A DNA stretch of 64,000 bases from Pseudomonas baltica (GTDB lineage Bacteria; Pseudomonadota; Gammaproteobacteria; Pseudomonadales; Pseudomonadaceae): positions 62,001-126,000 of the forward strand of contig NZ_JACMYH010000005.1 of the NCBI RefSeq assembly GCF_014235765.1, given 5' to 3'. A program made the translations under genes and the position numbers. Below, piece after piece: positions 22,929 to 32,200 of this stretch. The notes beneath the pieces are model-generated. The model was given only the letters and a program-made list of their open reading frames with translations. It was not told where the DNA came from and did not search any database. Positions within the stretch are counted from its first letter, which is position 1, and every line of letters begins with the position of its first letter.

Positions 22929-25523
22929 ATGACTGATGTACTTCCCAATACGCAATTAGGCGATGTGCTCGCAGGCATCGCACGGCAGGTCACACAACAA
23001 GTGCCGGATCTGCACCAAATGGCTGTCGCCACCGCCACCCAACTGCTCGCGTCCATGGCCATCGACACCCACCCCGACGCCTTTTACTGGCATCGCTTCG
23101 ACAATGCGCAGTCCAGCCATCGCTCATTCAGTGGCTACGCGCACATGGGCCCGCCCAGTGAAACGATGACGTTTACCGAACTGGTGATGCGGCGGTTTCG
23201 CGCGAGCGACCAGGATAATGCCGACTTGCTGCATGTCATGGGTGGGTTCTACACGGGCGATGCGCGGGCAGGCTGGTTCGATGAGCGCAACGAGGTAAGA
23301 CTGGCGCCCGACAAGGTGCTCAACGCGTTATGGCACATCGATTTCGCGGCGGCCTATCGCCAGGCGCTGGCGACGTTCTGGACCGACAATGGGCCAGGGG
23401 TGCAGACGCTGATCCGCATCAACTGCCTGCGCGCCGCCGTGGATGCAGCTCAGGCCGGGGCCATGATGCGCCAACAGGTGCAATGTGTGTTCGACGGTCT
23501 GGGTTGCGAGTACGCCATGGCACCGACCTTGGCCGACTTGACCGGTAGCCATCCGCCGAGCCACGGCGTTACGGTCAGCACGCTGCAGATTGCCGGCCAC
23601 GGGTTCGCCAGTGTGTTGTGTTTCAAGGCCAGCGGGGGCGAGTGTCTGTTGTACCTGGCCGGTCGCGACAAGGCGTTTGAAGTGTTCGCCGATGTGAAAG
23701 CGGCGCAGGCATGGTTGCACCAGCAGCTGCAGGACGTGCAGCGCCGGGAGCGCTTGCTCGACCACGGCAGGCTGCTGGAGCCGGCGGCTGCATTGGCGCG
23801 TGCGCGCAGCCTGGCGCTGCTGGCGAAGAAGCCGCTGGCGCTGTTCGCAGCAAAGGTGTCTTGGCCATCCATCGCAGCCGATGCGGCCCACTGGCTGCAA
23901 GGGCAAACCCGCGAGCAGATGCTGGCCGAGGCCAACCTGCAGTTGCACAGCAACAGCGAGTTGCGCCAGCAGTTGTGGATCGGTTATCTGGGTGCAGGCG
24001 TGCACTTGTTCGGCGCGGCAGCCATGGTCAGCTGGCCGATCGCATTGATCGTGGTGGTGGCGAGCGCCGGAAAATTCGCCCTCAATGTGGAACGTGCGGT
24101 GAATGCGGGCGCCGCCACGGACCGTCGCGCCGCCTTGTATGCATCGATATTCAGCGGTATCGAGTTGCTGCTGAACATGACCCTGCTGATTCCCCAGCGA
24201 GCCCCGCAGAGCGCCGAACTGCAGCCACTGCAGTCGCGACCTCAGGTGTCCGCGCTGACGCCTTTGCTGCCCAGTGCCGAAGGGCTGCTGGCAGTCGAGG
24301 GGGAGCAGATGATCCGCTTGCACGGCGATCTGTATCGCGTGCGCTACGACCCCAGCCTGCGTTACTGGTTGATCGTCGATCCGCAGCGCCCCTATGCCTT
24401 CACCGGTAATTACCCGGTGCGTTTCAACGACCAATTGCAATGGGAACTGATGCCGACCGGTTGCCTGCGGGGCGGTGGCGGCTGCCTGAGCGTGTCACGG
24501 CAAATGGAACTTGAACCGCCACCGGTGAGCTACGTGCAGTTCGAGGTTTCGGCCACTCGCTACGAAGTACCGCTGGTGGCTCGCGCTGCCACCGGCGAGC
24601 TGTTGGGCGACCAGTTTCGCAAGATGCTCTCCGGTGAATACTTCGACCCCTACACGCCGCTCAATCCGGTGCTCGACAGCCTCAACAAGCTGCGTGTTCA
24701 ACTGATCGAGGACGCCAACGCATTCATCGCCGAGTGGCGCTCGCCCGGCAGATCGCCGTTGCCTGTGCCCGATGCTTCGCTGCCGCCCTATACCGCCGTG
24801 CGCCGACTGTTGGACGAATCCGGGGCACTGGTCATCGGTGAGTCTCATCAGGCTATCGCCAGCAAGCGTTTCCTGATCGAGAACATGCGGGCGCTGGCCG
24901 GCGACGGTGTCGACACGCTGTACATGGAGCACTTGATGACCGATCTGCATCAGGCCGATCTGAACCAGGTGGCCAGTGATGGCCGGCTGCCCAGTGGGCT
25001 GCAGGACTATCTGCGCGATCAGGATCTTGGCCATCGTACCGATCCGGCTCGACAGTACAACTTCACCACGCTGGTGCAGGCTGCGCGGCGCGAGGGTATC
25101 CAGGTGCGCGCCCTGGATTGCGCGGCCAGCTATCGACTCGATGGTATGGACGACCTCTACGGCGCCGGCCAGACGCTGCGCCAGCGGGTGTTCAGCTACC
25201 ACGCCAGTCGCGTCATTGCAGCACGCACCGCATTGCCCGGCCGGGGCAAATGGATCGCCCTGGTCGGTGACACTCACGCGTCCACCTACAAGGGTGTTCC
25301 AGGTCTGGCGCAACTGCACGACGTGACAGCACTGCGCATCGTCGATGCCGGTGCCGGCCAGCAGACCAACATCACCCTGGACCCCGGCGAGTACTACCTG
25401 CCGTCGATGGGCCGCGGCGACGGGGTGGTCAAAGCGGACTGGCGCTTGGCGCTGACCGTACGCGAAGCGCCGTTCACCTACCTGGATCCGTCCCTGGCCC
25501 CATCCGGCGTGATCAGGCCATGA
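22929..25523 (+). CDS. Large toxin-like protein with TIKI/EreA-like C-terminal domain
   Basis: Predicted 864 residues without signal peptide. Residues about 1-330 resemble the N-terminal region of Pseudomonas dermonecrotic/RTX-type toxins. A hydrophobic segment near 355-380 (GAAAMVSWPIALIVVVASAG) and another near 405-415 could insert in a membrane. The C-terminal 230 residues carry VIGESHQA (Glu638, His640), LYMEHLM (Glu667, His668) and LVGDTHAS (Asp781, His783). These have the spaced Glu/His pattern of the TIKI/ChaN/EreA/PMT-C2 superfamily of predicted metal-dependent hydrolases. This fits annotation as a membrane-targeted effector-domain toxin. Secretion route, target and immunity gene are not evident. 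Confidence 0.65.
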   Translation: MTDVLPNTQLGDVLAGIARQVTQQVPDLHQMAVATATQLLASMAIDTHPDAFYWHRFDNAQSSHRSFSGYAHMGPPSETMTFTELVMRRFRASDQDNADLLHVMGGFYTGDARAGWFDERNEVRLAPDKVLNALWHIDFAAAYRQALATFWTDNGPGVQTLIRINCLRAAVDAAQAGAMMRQQVQCVFDGLGCEYAMAPTLADLTGSHPPSHGVTVSTLQIAGHGFASVLCFKASGGECLLYLAGRDKAFEVFADVKAAQAWLHQQLQDVQRRERLLDHGRLLEPAAALARARSLALLAKKPLALFAAKVSWPSIAADAAHWLQGQTREQMLAEANLQLHSNSELRQQLWIGYLGAGVHLFGAAAMVSWPIALIVVVASAGKFALNVERAVNAGAATDRRAALYASIFSGIELLLNMTLLIPQRAPQSAELQPLQSRPQVSALTPLLPSAEGLLAVEGEQMIRLHGDLYRVRYDPSLRYWLIVDPQRPYAFTGNYPVRFNDQLQWELMPTGCLRGGGGCLSVSRQMELEPPPVSYVQFEVSATRYEVPLVARAATGELLGDQFRKMLSGEYFDPYTPLNPVLDSLNKLRVQLIEDANAFIAEWRSPGRSPLPVPDASLPPYTAVRRLLDESGALVIGESHQAIASKRFLIENMRALAGDGVDTLYMEHLMTDLHQADLNQVASDGRLPSGLQDYLRDQDLGHRTDPARQYNFTTLVQAARREGIQVRALDCAASYRLDGMDDLYGAGQTLRQRVFSYHASRVIAARTALPGRGKWIALVGDTHASTYKGVPGLAQLHDVTALRIVDAGAGQQTNITLDPGEYYLPSMGRGDGVVKADWRLALTVREAPFTYLDPSLAPSGVIRP

Positions 25524-25549
25524 CGTACAGGGCCAGACATCATGTGCCC

Positions 25550-25576
25550 CTGTAGCAGCGGCGCAAGCCGCGTCGG
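25550..25576. repeat. Single REP-like element
   Basis: CTGTAGCAGCGGCGCAAGCC and the following bases match the right unit at 9805-9832 almost completely. It lies 27 bases after the toxin-like gene and may terminate or stabilise that transcript. Confidence 0.65.
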
Positions 25577-25690
25577 CGGTGCATGCGATCTGTCCGACAC
25601 CCAACCGCGCGGCGGCGCAAGTCTTAATCTTTCTCAATTGCAGGTGTATGGTGTCGGCCTTTCACGTTCATCACGCAGGTGCCCATAGCC

Positions 25691-27064
25691 ATGTCTTTCA
25701 CTCGTCGACGATTCCTCGGTGGCCTGGCGGGCGTTGTCGCGGTCGGCGTGGGTGCCGGGGGCGCTGCCCGTTATTGGTTGGGTACGCCTGTGGACCAGGC
25801 CGGCGTGGACTATCAGCTGATTGCCGCGCCGCTGGATGTCGAGTTGGTGGCAGGTCATCAGACCCCGGCCTGGGCGTTCGGTGGTTCGGCACCCGGGCGT
25901 GAGCTGCGGGTGCGCCAGGGCGAATGGCTGCGGGTGCGTTTCATCAACCAGCTGCCGGTGGAAACCACCATCCACTGGCATGGCATTCGCCTGCCGCTGG
26001 ACATGGACGGCGTGCCCTACGTGTCGCAGTTGCCGGTCAAGCCCGGTGAATACTTCGACTACCGGTTTCGTGTGCCGGACGCCGGCAGCTACTGGTATCA
26101 CCCGCACGTGGCCAGCAGCGAGGAACTGGGCCGCGGCCTGGTCGGGCCGTTGATCGTCGAGGAGCGCGACCCCACCGGCTTCGCGCACGAAGCGGTGCTC
26201 AACCTGAAGAACTGGCACGTGGACGAGGAGGGCGCGTTCCTGCCGTTCAGCATCCCCCGCGAAGCGGCGCGCAACGGCACCCTGGGCCGGCTGTCGACGA
26301 TCAACGGGGTACATCGGGCGACGGTCGATCTGCCGGCGGGTCAAGTCGTCAGGGTGCGCATTCTCAACCTGGACAACACAGCCACCTATCGCCTGAACTT
26401 CCGTGGCAATGCCGACATGCGCCTGTATGCACTGGACGGCAACCCCATCGAACCGCGCGCGTTCGGCAAGGATTACTGGATGGGCCCCGGCATGCGGGTT
26501 TGCCTTGCAGTCAAGATGCCACCTGCCGGTGAAGAGATCGCCATACGTGACGGTCCGGTTCGCCTGGGCACGCTGCGCTCGGTGCAGGCCGCAGCGGCGC
26601 CGAGCGATTGGCCGCCGGCGTTACCGCCCAATCCGATCGCCGAGCCGGACCTGGCCAATGCCGAGAAGCTCAATTTCAACTTCGAATGGGTCGGCGAGGT
26701 GTCGGATACGACCGAGGGCAAGCCGCCCAGCCTGTGGCAGATCAACGGCATCGCCTGGGACATCACCGACAAGACCTGCGCCGACCGCCCCATCGCCAAG
26801 CTGCAGTTGGGCAAGAGCTACGTGCTGGAGTTGAAGAACATGACTCAGTACCAGCATCCTATCCACCTGCACGGCATGAGTTTCAAGGTGATTGCCTCCA
26901 ACAGGCGCAAGATCATTCCTTATTTCACCGATACGTTCTTGCTGGGAAAGAACGAGCGTGCCCAGGTGGCGCTGGTGGCGGATAATCCTGGTATCTGGAT
27001 GTTCCATTGCCATGTGATCGATCACATGGAAACCGGACTCATGGCGGCAATAGAGGTTTCCTGA
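25691..27064 (+). CDS. cumA: Multicopper oxidase CumA
   Basis: Predicted 457 residues with a twin-arginine signal (SFTRRRFLGGLAG), so it is exported folded to the periplasm. Copper ligands are visible: His95-Trp-His97, His137-Pro-His139, His389-x-x-His392-x-His394, and His439-Cys440-His441 with His445. At the axial position of the type 1 copper (residue 450) Leu replaces the usual Met, next to Met451; Leu there usually raises redox potential. CumA was linked to Mn(II) oxidation in P. putida GB-1, though the gene also occurs in non-oxidising strains. It lies directly before tadA, as expected for cumA. The ATG at 25691 starts the Tat motif. Confidence 0.88.
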   Translation: MSFTRRRFLGGLAGVVAVGVGAGGAARYWLGTPVDQAGVDYQLIAAPLDVELVAGHQTPAWAFGGSAPGRELRVRQGEWLRVRFINQLPVETTIHWHGIRLPLDMDGVPYVSQLPVKPGEYFDYRFRVPDAGSYWYHPHVASSEELGRGLVGPLIVEERDPTGFAHEAVLNLKNWHVDEEGAFLPFSIPREAARNGTLGRLSTINGVHRATVDLPAGQVVRVRILNLDNTATYRLNFRGNADMRLYALDGNPIEPRAFGKDYWMGPGMRVCLAVKMPPAGEEIAIRDGPVRLGTLRSVQAAAAPSDWPPALPPNPIAEPDLANAEKLNFNFEWVGEVSDTTEGKPPSLWQINGIAWDITDKTCADRPIAKLQLGKSYVLELKNMTQYQHPIHLHGMSFKVIASNRRKIIPYFTDTFLLGKNERAQVALVADNPGIWMFHCHVIDHMETGLMAAIEVS

Positions 27065-27067
27065 ACG

Positions 27068-27550
27068 TTGAAACAACCCAAGATCATTGATCGCAGCCGC
27101 GATCGGTTTTTCATGGCCCAGGCGCTAGAGCTGGCCGCCCAGGGTGCGGCGCTGGGCGAAGTGCCTGTGGGCGCAGTCGTGGTGCAGGACGGCGAGATCG
27201 TCGGCCGCGGCTTCAACTGCCCCATCAGTGGCAGCGACCCCAGTGCCCATGCCGAGATGGTGGCCATCCGCAACGCCGCGCAGTCCGTGCACAACTATCG
27301 CCTGCCGGGCAGCACCTTGTACGTCACCCTGGAGCCTTGCAGCATGTGCGCCGGGCTGATCGTCCATGCGCGCATCGCCCGGGTGGTGTTCGGCGCGCTC
27401 GAACCCAAGGCGGGCGTGGTGCAGAGTCAGGGGCAGTTTTTCAGCCAAGGCTTCCTGAACCATCGGTTGATGGTGGAGGGTGGCGTGTTGGCTGAAGAGT
27501 GCGGGGCGATATTGAGCGAATTTTTCAGGGCGCGTCGGGCGAAGGGCTGA
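27068..27550 (+). CDS. tadA: tRNA-specific adenosine deaminase
   Basis: Predicted 160 residues. The zinc and catalytic motifs His61-Ala-Glu63 (HAEM) and Pro90-Cys91-Ser-Met-Cys94 are those of TadA, which converts A34 to inosine in the anticodon of tRNA-Arg(ACG). NCPISGSDPSAHAE and ALEPKAGVVQS fit the TadA subgroup rather than nucleoside deaminases. The start is a TTG at 27068, four bases after the cumA stop, so the pair is probably co-transcribed. The gene has also been called cumB for its position. Essential in most bacteria. Confidence 0.93.
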   Translation: MKQPKIIDRSRDRFFMAQALELAAQGAALGEVPVGAVVVQDGEIVGRGFNCPISGSDPSAHAEMVAIRNAAQSVHNYRLPGSTLYVTLEPCSMCAGLIVHARIARVVFGALEPKAGVVQSQGQFFSQGFLNHRLMVEGGVLAEECGAILSEFFRARRAKG

Positions 27551-27575
27551 GATTGAAGGAGGGAGTGCTGCCGAG

Positions 27576-27608
27576 GGCCTTTTCGCGGGCAGAGCCCGCT
27601 CCCACAGG
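27576..27608. repeat. REP element of the canonical P. putida type
   Basis: GCCTTTTCGCGGGCAGAGCC-type sequence ending CGCTCCCACAGG carries the GCGGGC/GCCCGC hairpin common in P. putida-group genomes. It lies between the convergent tadA and mltF genes and may act as a bidirectional terminator or mRNA stabiliser. Confidence 0.65.
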
Positions 27609-27623
27609 ATCACTCGGGTGCTC

Positions 27624-29084
27624 TTAGAGCGGCGGCGTCTGCTGTGTGGGCTTTGACTGGTCCACACCAGGCACGTGCAGGTTGCCATCGGCGACCTGGC
27701 TGCCTTCGAGCTGTGGCTGGGTCACCCAGGTGAGGATGTCGTAGTAGCGGCGGATGTTGGCCACGAAGTGCACTGGCTCGCCGCCGCGGGCATAGCCGTA
27801 GCGGGTCTTGCTGTACCACTTCTTCTGCGCCAGGCGCGGCAGCATCTTCTTCACATCCAGCCACTTGTTCGGATTCAGCCCTTCACCTTCTGCCAGCTTG
27901 CGCGCGTCGTCGAGGTGGCCACTGCCCACGTTGTAGGCCGCCAGGGCGAACCAGGTCCGGTCGGGTTCCTGAATGCCGGCGTCGAGCTGATCCTTGACGT
28001 AGGCGAAGTACTTGGCGCCGCCATTGATGCTCTGCTTGGGGTCCAGGCGGTTGCTCACGCCCATGGCCTGGGCAGTGTTCTGGGTCAACATCATCAGGCC
28101 CCGCACCCCGGTCTTGGAGGTCACGCTGGCCTGCCACATGGACTCTTGATAACCGATGGCGGCCAGCAGCCGCCAGTCGACCTTCTCCTGCTTGGCCGAG
28201 GCCTGGAAGGTTTTCTCGAACTTGGGCAGGCGCTGCTGCAGGTGCTGGGCGAAGGTGTAGGCGCCGACGTAGCCGAGCACATCGACATGGCCGTAATAGC
28301 GGTCCTTGAGGCGCTGCAGGGTGCCGTTGCCCTTGACCTTGTCGATGAAGCCGTTGACCTCGTTCAGCAGGCTGTTGTCTTCGCCCCCGGCAACGGCCCA
28401 GCGCTGGTCGCGGCCATCGCCCAGGTCGAAGGCGACCCGCACGTTGGGGAAGTACACCTGGTTCATGGCCACTTCGTTGGAATCGACCAGAGTCAGGTCG
28501 ATCTGCCCCTCGTCGACCATGCGCAGCAGATCCACCACCTCCACCGCGTCGGACTCTTCGTACTCGAGCGCCGGGTACTGCAGCTTCAATTTGGCCAGTT
28601 GCTCGGCGTGGCTGCTGCCCTTGAGCACCATGATCTTCTTGCCCACCAGCTCGGCGGCATCGGTGGGGCGGTTCTGGCCGTTGCGATAGATGACCTGCGG
28701 CGTGACTTCCAGATAGGGGTGCGAGAAGCGCGCCTGTTGTTCCCGCGCCTCGCTGGTGACCAGCCCCGCAGCCGCCAGCACCGGGCCCTGGGGCTGGCTC
28801 AGGCCGGCGAAGATATCGTCGAGGTTGTCGGCGGTTTCGATCTGGAGTTTCACGCCCAGGTCATCGGCGAAGCGCTTGACCAGCTCGTACTCGAAGCCGG
28901 TTTCGCCATTGCGATCCTGGAAATAGGTGGCCGGGCTGTTGCGGGTTATGACGCGCAGCACGCCGTCCTCCTTGATCCGTTCGAGTGTGCTGGGTTTATC
29001 AACGCAGCCACTGAGCAGCAGGAGAAGTCCGGTTGCGAAGAGCCATTTGGCGCAGCGCGAGCGTAAGACGGTCTGGGTGAGCAT
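27624..29084 (-). CDS. mltF: Membrane-bound lytic murein transglycosylase F
   Basis: Predicted 486 residues. A lipoprotein signal ends in LSGC near residue 27, so it is outer-membrane anchored. A periplasmic-binding-protein-like domain (GVLRVITRNSPATYF onward, residues about 40-270) precedes an SLT catalytic domain from about 290. Glu314 (AIGYQESMWQ) is the expected catalytic acid, followed by GVRGLMMLT and ALAAYNVGSGHL. It cleaves peptidoglycan to 1,6-anhydro ends in wall turnover. It is divergent from purL, which is its usual neighbour in Pseudomonas, and convergent with tadA. Confidence 0.95.
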   Translation of the reverse strand: MLTQTVLRSRCAKWLFATGLLLLLSGCVDKPSTLERIKEDGVLRVITRNSPATYFQDRNGETGFEYELVKRFADDLGVKLQIETADNLDDIFAGLSQPQGPVLAAAGLVTSEAREQQARFSHPYLEVTPQVIYRNGQNRPTDAAELVGKKIMVLKGSSHAEQLAKLKLQYPALEYEESDAVEVVDLLRMVDEGQIDLTLVDSNEVAMNQVYFPNVRVAFDLGDGRDQRWAVAGGEDNSLLNEVNGFIDKVKGNGTLQRLKDRYYGHVDVLGYVGAYTFAQHLQQRLPKFEKTFQASAKQEKVDWRLLAAIGYQESMWQASVTSKTGVRGLMMLTQNTAQAMGVSNRLDPKQSINGGAKYFAYVKDQLDAGIQEPDRTWFALAAYNVGSGHLDDARKLAEGEGLNPNKWLDVKKMLPRLAQKKWYSKTRYGYARGGEPVHFVANIRRYYDILTWVTQPQLEGSQVADGNLHVPGVDQSKPTQQTPPL

Positions 29085-29292
29085 GGGTGCAGTATACGCA
29101 AACGGTCGCTCGAGCCATATCTCGACAGCAGGCGAAGGAGTCTGGTAGAGCGAAGCGCAACCTCTTACTGGCCCCCAGCTAGGGATCTGACGAACGATCG
29201 CGCTGTTTTTCCATCCGTCGGGTGCCTAGGTGAACGGTTTAGGCTAGAATGCACGGCCTCCAAGCACACCCCCTTTCGAGGCTGTCCCGACG

Positions 29293-32200
29293 ATGTTGAT
29301 CCTGCGCGGCGCTCCTGCCCTTTCTGCCTTTCGCCACGGTAAATTACTCGAGCAACTGAGCCAGAAGGTCCCCGCTGTTACTGGCCTGTATGCTGAATTC
29401 GCCCACTTCGCCGAAGTCGAAGGCGAGCTGGCCAGCGACGACCGGCAAGTCCTTGCCCGTCTGCTCAAGTACGGTCCCAGCGTTCCCGTTCAGGAGCCCA
29501 CCGGGCGGCTGTTCCTGGTGCTGCCGCGCTTCGGTACGATTTCGCCGTGGTCGAGCAAGGCCAGCGACATCGCGCACAACTGCGGCCTGACCCAGGTTCA
29601 GCGTCTAGAGCGCGGCATTGCCTTTTATGTGTCTGGTGATTTCAGCGAAGCCGAAGCCGAGCTGATCGGTGCCGTCCTGCACGATCGCATGACCCAGGTG
29701 GTGCTGGCCCGTCTGGAAGACGCCGCCGGCTTGTTCCGTCACGCCGAACCCAAGCCACTCACCGCGGTGGATATCCTGGGTGGCGGTCGTGTCGCGCTGG
29801 AACGGGCCAACGTCGAGCTGGGCCTGGCCCTGGCCGAAGACGAAATCGACTACCTGGTCAGCAGCTTCCAGGGGCTGGCGCGCAATCCGCACGACATCGA
29901 GCTGATGATGTTCGCCCAGGCCAACTCCGAGCACTGCCGCCACAAGATCTTCAACGCCAGTTGGGACATCGACGGTCAGAGCCAGGAAAAAAGCCTGTTC
30001 GGCATGATCAAGAACACCTATCAGATGCACAGCGAAGGCGTGCTGTCAGCCTACAAGGACAACGCTTCGGTCATCGTCGGCAGCGTCGCCGGGCGTTTCT
30101 TTCCGAACCCTGAAACCCGCCAGTACGGCGCGGTGCAGGAGCCGGTGCACATCCTGATGAAGGTGGAAACCCATAACCACCCGACGGCGATCGCGCCCTT
30201 TCCGGGCGCCTCCACCGGCTCCGGCGGCGAGATCCGCGATGAAGGCGCGACCGGCCGCGGCGCCAAGCCCAAGGCTGGCCTGACCGGTTTCACCGTGTCC
30301 AACCTGAACATTCCCGGTTTCGAACAGCCGTGGGAAAAACCCTACGGCAAGCCCGAGCGCATCGTCACCGCGCTGGACATCATGATCGACGGCCCGCTGG
30401 GCGGCGCGGCGTTCAACAATGAATTCGGTCGCCCGGCCCTGACCGGCTATTTCCGCACGTTCGAGCAGCGCATCGACACCCCCCACGGTGAAGAAGTGCG
30501 CGGCTACCACAAACCGATCATGCTCGCAGGCGGGATGGGCAACATCCGCGCCGAGCATGTGCAGAAAGGCGAGATCACCGTCGGTTCCAAACTGATCGTG
30601 CTCGGTGGTCCGGCCATGCTCATCGGCCTGGGCGGCGGCGCTGCTTCCTCCATGGCCACCGGCACCAGTTCGGCGGACCTGGACTTCGCTTCGGTACAGC
30701 GCGAAAACCCGGAGATGGAGCGTCGCTGCCAGGAAGTCATCGACCGTTGCTGGCAGCTGGGCGACAGGAATCCCATCAGCTTCATCCACGACGTAGGCGC
30801 GGGCGGCCTGTCCAACGCATTCCCCGAACTGGTCAACGACGGTGGCCGTGGCGGCCGCTTCGAGCTGCGCAACGTGCCCAACGACGAGCCTGGCATGGCC
30901 CCGCTGGAAATCTGGAGCAATGAATCCCAGGAACGCTACGTGCTGGCCGTGGACGCCGCCGACTTCGAGCGTTTCCAGGCCATCTGCGAGCGCGAGCGCT
31001 GCCCGTTCGCCGTCGTCGGCGAGGCCACTGCCGAGCCGCAATTGACCGTCACCGACAGCCACTTCGGCAACAACCCGGTCGACATGCCGCTCGAAGTGCT
31101 GCTGGGCAAGGCGCCGCGCATGCACCGCAGTGCCGTGCGCGAGCAGGAGCTAGGCGATGACTTCGATCCGGCCCAGCTGGACCTGGCCGACTGCATCGAA
31201 CGCGTCCTGCATCACCCTGCGGTGGCCAGCAAGAGTTTTCTGATCACCATCGGCGACCGCACCATCACCGGCCTGGTGGCACGCGACCAGATGGTCGGCC
31301 CGTGGCAGGTACCGGTGGCCGATGTCGCTGTCACCGCCACCAGCTTCGACGTCTACAGCGGCGAGGCCATGGCCATGGGCGAACGCACGCCGCTGGCGCT
31401 GCTCGACGCCCCGGCTTCGGCACGCATGGCGGTCGGTGAAACCCTGACCAACATCGCCGCGTCCAGCATCGCGAAAATCTCCGACATCAAGCTGTCCGCC
31501 AACTGGATGTCCGCTGCTGGCCATCCGGGCGAAGACGCGCGTCTGTACGATGCCGTGCAAGCGGTCGGCATGCAGCTGTGCCCCGAGCTGGGCATCACCA
31601 TTCCGGTCGGCAAGGACTCCATGTCCATGAAGACCCAGTGGAGCGAAGAGGGCACCGACAAGAGCGTGACCTCGCCGATGTCGCTGATCATCACCGGCTT
31701 CGCGCCCGTGGTCGACATTCGCAAGACCCTGACTCCGCAACTGCGCATGGACAAGGGTGAAACCGACCTGATCCTCATCGACCTGGGGCGTGGCCAGAAC
31801 CGCATGGGCGCCTCGATCCTGGCCCAGGCACACGGCAAGTTGGCCAGCCGCGCGCCGGACGTTGACGATGCCGAGGACCTCAAGGCGTTCTTCGCTGTGA
31901 TCCAGGGCCTCAACGCCGACGGCCACTTGCTGGCCTACCATGACCGTTCCGACGGTGGCCTGCTGGCCAGCACGGTGGAAATGGCCTTCGCCGGTCACTG
32001 CGGTCTCAACCTGCAACTGGCCACCGTGGCGCACAGCCGCGAGGAAATCGCGGCTGTGCTGTTCAACGAGGAACTGGGCGCGGTCATCCAGGTGCGTCAG
32101 GACGCTACGCCGATGATCCTCGCGCAGTTCAGCGCCGCTGGCCTGGGCAACGACTGCGTGGCGGTGGTCGGCCAGCCGATCAACAACGGCGCGGTGAACA

